Part shown: positions 61,534 through 64,000 of the stretch, piece after piece | Layout of the letters: the number at the start of each line of letters is the position of its first letter | Position numbering within the stretch: position 1 is the stretch's first letter | Assembly: GCF_030758955.1 (NCBI RefSeq) | Contig: NZ_CP132360.1 | Coordinates: 2,039,812-2,103,811 of the forward strand | DNA from: Agrococcus beijingensis | Lineage (GTDB): Bacteria > Actinomycetota > Actinomycetes > Actinomycetales > Microbacteriaceae | DNA length: 64,000 bases | Direction: 5' to 3' | Notes under the pieces: generated by a model | What the model saw: only the letters and a program-made list of their open reading frames with translations | Databases searched by the model: none | What the model was told of the DNA's origin: nothing | Made by a program: the position numbers and the translations under genes

Positions 61534-61549
61534 GACACCATCTTGGCCC
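61534..61549 (-). promoter_or_regulatory. Conserved 16-bp leader box of MPEFEMP gene 4
   Basis: GGGCCAAGATGGTGTC precedes the GTG start at 61533. It has no Shine-Dalgarno match better than AGATGG. The same box stands before gene 5, and a variant before genes 1 and 2. Confidence 0.45.
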
Positions 61550-61606
61550 TTCCGCGGCGCGTTGGCGCCTGCGGAGATCCGTCGTCGGTGCGCCCGCCCG
61601 GCCAGC

Positions 61607-62716
61607 TCAGTCGATGGTGGGGCACGGCGCGAGCTCGACCTCGTAGGAGCCGGGCAGGCCGCATTCCCACCGCGTCGGCGTGCCCGCGTCGTCGTAGTAC
61701 ATCCGCATCTGCAGATCCAGGTACTGGGCGGCCGCGCCGTCGTTCGCCATCATCTGCACCGACAGCTCTGCGAAGCCGAGGCTCTCGTCGCGGCGATGCA
61801 CCCACACGTTGTTGGCCGAGCCCGTCAGCTGCGCGCCAGGAGGCACGCGGCACTGCGGGGTGCCGGCGCACGCCTCGACCGAGCGCAGCGCTATCTCGAC
61901 CGCCTGATCCTGCACGCGAGGCACCAGCATGATGCTCGTGTAGACCTCCACCGGCGAGCTCGGGTCGCCGTCGACCACGAACGGCTCGCCGCTGGTCATG
62001 AACAGCGGCCCCGCGGCCTCGTCGACCGTGTAGCGGCCGGGATACAGGTGCGTGCGCCGGTCGACCAGCGGCGTGCCGGCCACCGTGGGCTCCTGGCCGG
62101 GCTGATTCGCGTAGACCACCACCGGCTCGGCGAGCGAGGTCGTCAGGCGCCACCCGGCGTCGGAGCGCTCGGCCTCGAGCGTCAGCGTCCTGTCGCGACC
62201 CGCGGCGCGATATTCCACCGAGACGGTCGCCAGGTCGCCGTCGATGTGCACCTGGCGCGTCTCGATCTCGGCCGTCGGCCGCGCCGACGCCAGCACCGCG
62301 TCGGGCGCCGCCACGGCGCGCGCCCCGTCGAGCGGCACGATCGCGGTCGCGTCGTCGGCGCGCCCCTCGGCGATCGCCGTCAGGTAGTCGGTCGCGAGCG
62401 CCCGCAGCCCTTCGACCTCGGCGGCGGCGACTGCCCGGTCGACCACCTGGAAGGTGGCCGGCACCGCGGCACCGATGACCGCGCCGATCAGGCCCGCGAC
62501 CAGCAGGTGGCGCATGCCGAGGCGCCGACGTGCCGGCAAGGGTTCGTCGGATGCGTCGGGCTCGGTCGTCAGGTCGTTCGCGTCGAGCGGGGCCGGGCCG
62601 CCGTCGCGCACCGGCGGCGCGCCGAGCGGGTGCCGTGCCGCGCCGTCGGCTGCGCGCGCGGGCAGCGTCTCCGGCGCAGCGGCAGGCATCTCGAACTCGG
62701 GCATCGGCGTCGACAC
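61607..62716 (-). CDS. MPEFEMP-family membrane-anchored protein 5
   Basis: This 369-residue paralogue has MPEFEMP at residues 5-11, a long Pro/Ala-rich cytoplasmic tail with DLTTEPDASDE, and one membrane helix (about 70-90). The outer part contains TDYLTAIAEGRADDATAIVP, EYRAAGR, AGWRLTTSLAEPV, LYPGRYTVD, VDGDP, CAGTPQC, and the C-terminal LQMRMYYDDAG...WECGLPG...PCP. The GTG at 62716 fits the family start and lies behind the conserved leader box; the frame is open further upstream, but that part is not shared. Confidence 0.8.
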   Translation of the reverse strand: MSTPMPEFEMPAAAPETLPARAADGAARHPLGAPPVRDGGPAPLDANDLTTEPDASDEPLPARRRLGMRHLLVAGLIGAVIGAAVPATFQVVDRAVAAAEVEGLRALATDYLTAIAEGRADDATAIVPLDGARAVAAPDAVLASARPTAEIETRQVHIDGDLATVSVEYRAAGRDRTLTLEAERSDAGWRLTTSLAEPVVVYANQPGQEPTVAGTPLVDRRTHLYPGRYTVDEAAGPLFMTSGEPFVVDGDPSSPVEVYTSIMLVPRVQDQAVEIALRSVEACAGTPQCRVPPGAQLTGSANNVWVHRRDESLGFAELSVQMMANDGAAAQYLDLQMRMYYDDAGTPTRWECGLPGSYEVELAPCPTID

Positions 62717-62732
62717 GAGTCCATCTTGGCCC
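62717..62732 (-). promoter_or_regulatory. Conserved 16-bp leader box of MPEFEMP gene 5
   Basis: GGGCCAAGATGGACTC precedes the GTG at 62716. Twelve of its first 12 bases match the box before gene 4, while the coding sequences beside it differ more. Confidence 0.45.
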
Positions 62733-62863
62733 GTGCGGCCGCCGGAAGCACCCCGCGGGAGCGAATCGTCCACCGCCGTGTCCAGCGGGTGCGCCCCGGC
62801 CTCGTCGACGAACGGTCAGAGCGGTGCCGAGGCGTCCGCTCAGGCCCGACGCATCCGCTCAGA

Positions 62864-62917
62864 CCCGACGCGTCAGATCGGCCCGACGCGTCAGATCGGC
62901 CCGACGCGTCAGATCGG
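62864..62917. repeat. Three perfect 18-bp repeats spanning a stop codon
   Basis: CCCGACGCGTCAGATCGG is repeated at 62864, 62882 and 62900. Degenerate units containing CCCGACGCATCCGCTCAG lie just before. Each perfect unit contains TCAGAT, which on the minus strand is the final Ile codon and stop of the adjacent membrane protein. Confidence 0.85.
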
Positions 62918-63295
62918 TGCCGAGAGCGCTCCGAGGAAGCCCCAGCCGAACCAGCTCGCCGCGCCGAAGAGCACGAGGAACCCGAGACCCAGGGCGCTGC
63001 CGAAGACGCCCGCTCGTCGCCCATCCGCCTTGGTCGCGGCCATGCAGCCGACGACGACGCCGACCAGCCCGACGATCACCGCGGTCGCCAGCACCGCGAT
63101 CACGATCGGCAGCTCGCCCGGGCGCGGAGCGAACAGATAGCTGAACTGCTGCACGAGCGAGAGCACCTGCAGCACGAGCGCCGCCCCGAGCAGCCAGATC
63201 GACAGCGCACCCAGGAACGCGGCGCGGCGGTCGTGCACGACACGGCGCGCGGGCCGTTCGACTGCAGCGGCTTCGTCGAGGAGATCTTGGAGCAT
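62909..63295 (-). CDS. Small membrane protein between MPEFEMP genes
   Basis: This 128-residue protein has three hydrophobic segments (FLGALSIWLLGAALVLQVLSL, IVIAVLATAVIVGLVGVVVG, GVFGSALGLGFLVLFGAASWF) and a basic N-terminus (VERPARRVVHDRRA). I recognise no family. It lies between two paralogues of the MPEFEMP family on the same strand, which may mean a functional link or only position. Its stop codon is embedded in a threefold 18-bp repeat. Confidence 0.7.
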   Translation of the reverse strand: MLQDLLDEAAAVERPARRVVHDRRAAFLGALSIWLLGAALVLQVLSLVQQFSYLFAPRPGELPIVIAVLATAVIVGLVGVVVGCMAATKADGRRAGVFGSALGLGFLVLFGAASWFGWGFLGALSAPI

Positions 63296-63351
63296 CGGTC
63301 GATGCTACGAGCGCGACCGAGCGCGGCACGGAAGGCGCGCGGACGCATCCG

Positions 63352-64000
63352 TCACGGGCCGCAGGGCCGCGGCTCGTCGCCCGCCAGCGCGCAGCGCATG
63401 CCCTCGAAGGTGCTCAGCGACGGGTTCATGAAGCCGACGATCTCGAGCGACGTGCCCACCTCGCCCGAGGCGACCGGCACCTGCACCGCCACCTCACCGG
63501 CCTGGCCGATGCGCGGCACGACGATCGGGTCGGGCAGCTCGGCATCGATGCCGGCCGGCAGGGCGCAGGTGCGCGCCGCGCTGCACTCCGCCACGAAGGC
63601 GCGGCCGGCGGCGGCCAGCTCGGCGATCGCCGCGGCCGACAGGGTCGGCTCCAGGTCGATCGCCACCTGCGAGCGCGGATCGCCGTCGACGTCGACCGTC
63701 GTGCCCGCCATGCTCACCAGCGGCGTCTCGATCGGCTCGACCCTGTGGCGCCCCGGCAGCAGCAGCAGCGAGCGGGTGGCCGGAACCACGCCGATCGCGT
63801 CGACCTGCACCGGCACCGAGAGCGTGCTGCGCACCGGCACCACCTCGCCGAGCGTGCGCTGCATGCGCCAGGCGCCGTCGGCGAAGACCGCGTCGATGCG
63901 CCGCAGCACCGTGCGGTCGGCCACCGCGTAGGAGACGCTCACCTGCGCCGTGCCGTCGCCCAGCTCGACACCGGTGATGCGGGGGCTGTGCAGCCTGCCC
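63352..64000 (-). CDS. MPEFEMP-family protein 6 (5' end outside the window)
   Basis: Only the last 216 residues are visible, because the frame runs off the window. What is seen matches the outer part of the family: ELGDGTAQVSVSYAVADR, GAWRMQRTLGEVV, LLPGRHRVE in place of the YPGxY element, VDGDP, the cysteine pair ECSAARTC followed by ALPAG, and a C-terminal pair MRCALAGDEPRPC. It is the most divergent member. Whether it begins with the MPEFEMP motif cannot be checked here. Confidence 0.72.
   Translation of the reverse strand, partial: GRLHSPRITGVELGDGTAQVSVSYAVADRTVLRRIDAVFADGAWRMQRTLGEVVPVRSTLSVPVQVDAIGVVPATRSLLLLPGRHRVEPIETPLVSMAGTTVDVDGDPRSQVAIDLEPTLSAAAIAELAAAGRAFVAECSAARTCALPAGIDAELPDPIVVPRIGQAGEVAVQVPVASGEVGTSLEIVGFMNPSLSTFEGMRCALAGDEPRPCGP

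Overview
The window is high-GC DNA (roughly 70 percent) with GTG and some TTG starts, 4-bp start/stop overlaps and short GC-rich hairpin terminators. A split menaquinone pathway, an FprA-type ferredoxin reductase, a CgArsR-like ArsR and ACR3 arsenite efflux all point to an actinobacterium. Family and gene style fit Microbacteriaceae (Agrococcus-like), but that placement is inference. No rRNA, tRNA or CRISPR array was recognised.

Layout. 1-15.5 kb is ordinary chromosome: a YdeI-like protein, ThpR, a YwaF-type membrane protein, an amine/amino-acid catabolic cluster (saccharopine-dehydrogenase-like protein, APC permease, universal stress protein, class III aminotransferase, Lrp regulator), peptidase E, a zinc alcohol dehydrogenase, an ABC-F ATPase, a MazF/RHH toxin-antitoxin pair, DUF1877, pterin dehydratase, GNAT, a DksA-like zinc finger, ArfB and a CinA-like protein. 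15.8-18.4 kb holds four genes of unknown function.

18.5-34.6 kb is a composite arsenic island. ArsR-MFS runs leftward. An ArsO-like flavoprotein runs rightward, followed by trxB-acr3-(ArsR-ArsC fusion)-arsR-(second fusion). A leftward pstSCAB operon with a degenerate response regulator sits in the middle. A second rightward operon carries arsC, a three-helix-bundle ArsC, a second ArsO-like flavoprotein, a CoA-disulfide-reductase-like protein and a fifth ArsC. The operator-like palindrome ATAGA-N6-TCTAT occurs at the trxB/acr3 promoter and twice in the pstS/arsC divergent region, with a half-site before arsC. This suggests that arsenite sensing controls efflux, arsenate reduction and a dedicated phosphate transporter together. 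The proposed logic: Pst selects phosphate over arsenate, ArsC proteins reduce arsenate, TrxB supplies reducing power, and ACR3 (perhaps also the MFS protein) exports the product.

35-41 kb is a decayed or small mobile element: a frameshifted DUF4238-like gene, a membrane protein, a replication-like protein, an excisionase-like HTH protein and an Xre repressor facing each other across an operator-rich switch, a tyrosine integrase, and a lower-GC DUF6602-like nuclease-fold cargo gene.

41.4-64 kb returns to chromosome: YajQ, cardiolipin synthase, TauE/SafE, FprA, then menaquinone genes (polyprenyl synthase, menG, menF, menD, menA, menE, menB) with PPK2, an AI-2E family transporter and an SDR. 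Interleaved with the men genes from 54 to 64 kb are six paralogous single-pass membrane proteins. Five complete ones start with a conserved cytoplasmic MPEFEMP-like motif, and all six have an NTF2-like-looking extracytoplasmic part with a YPGxY/DGDP element and paired cysteines. I cannot assign a function to this family. It is the most likely undescribed system in the window.
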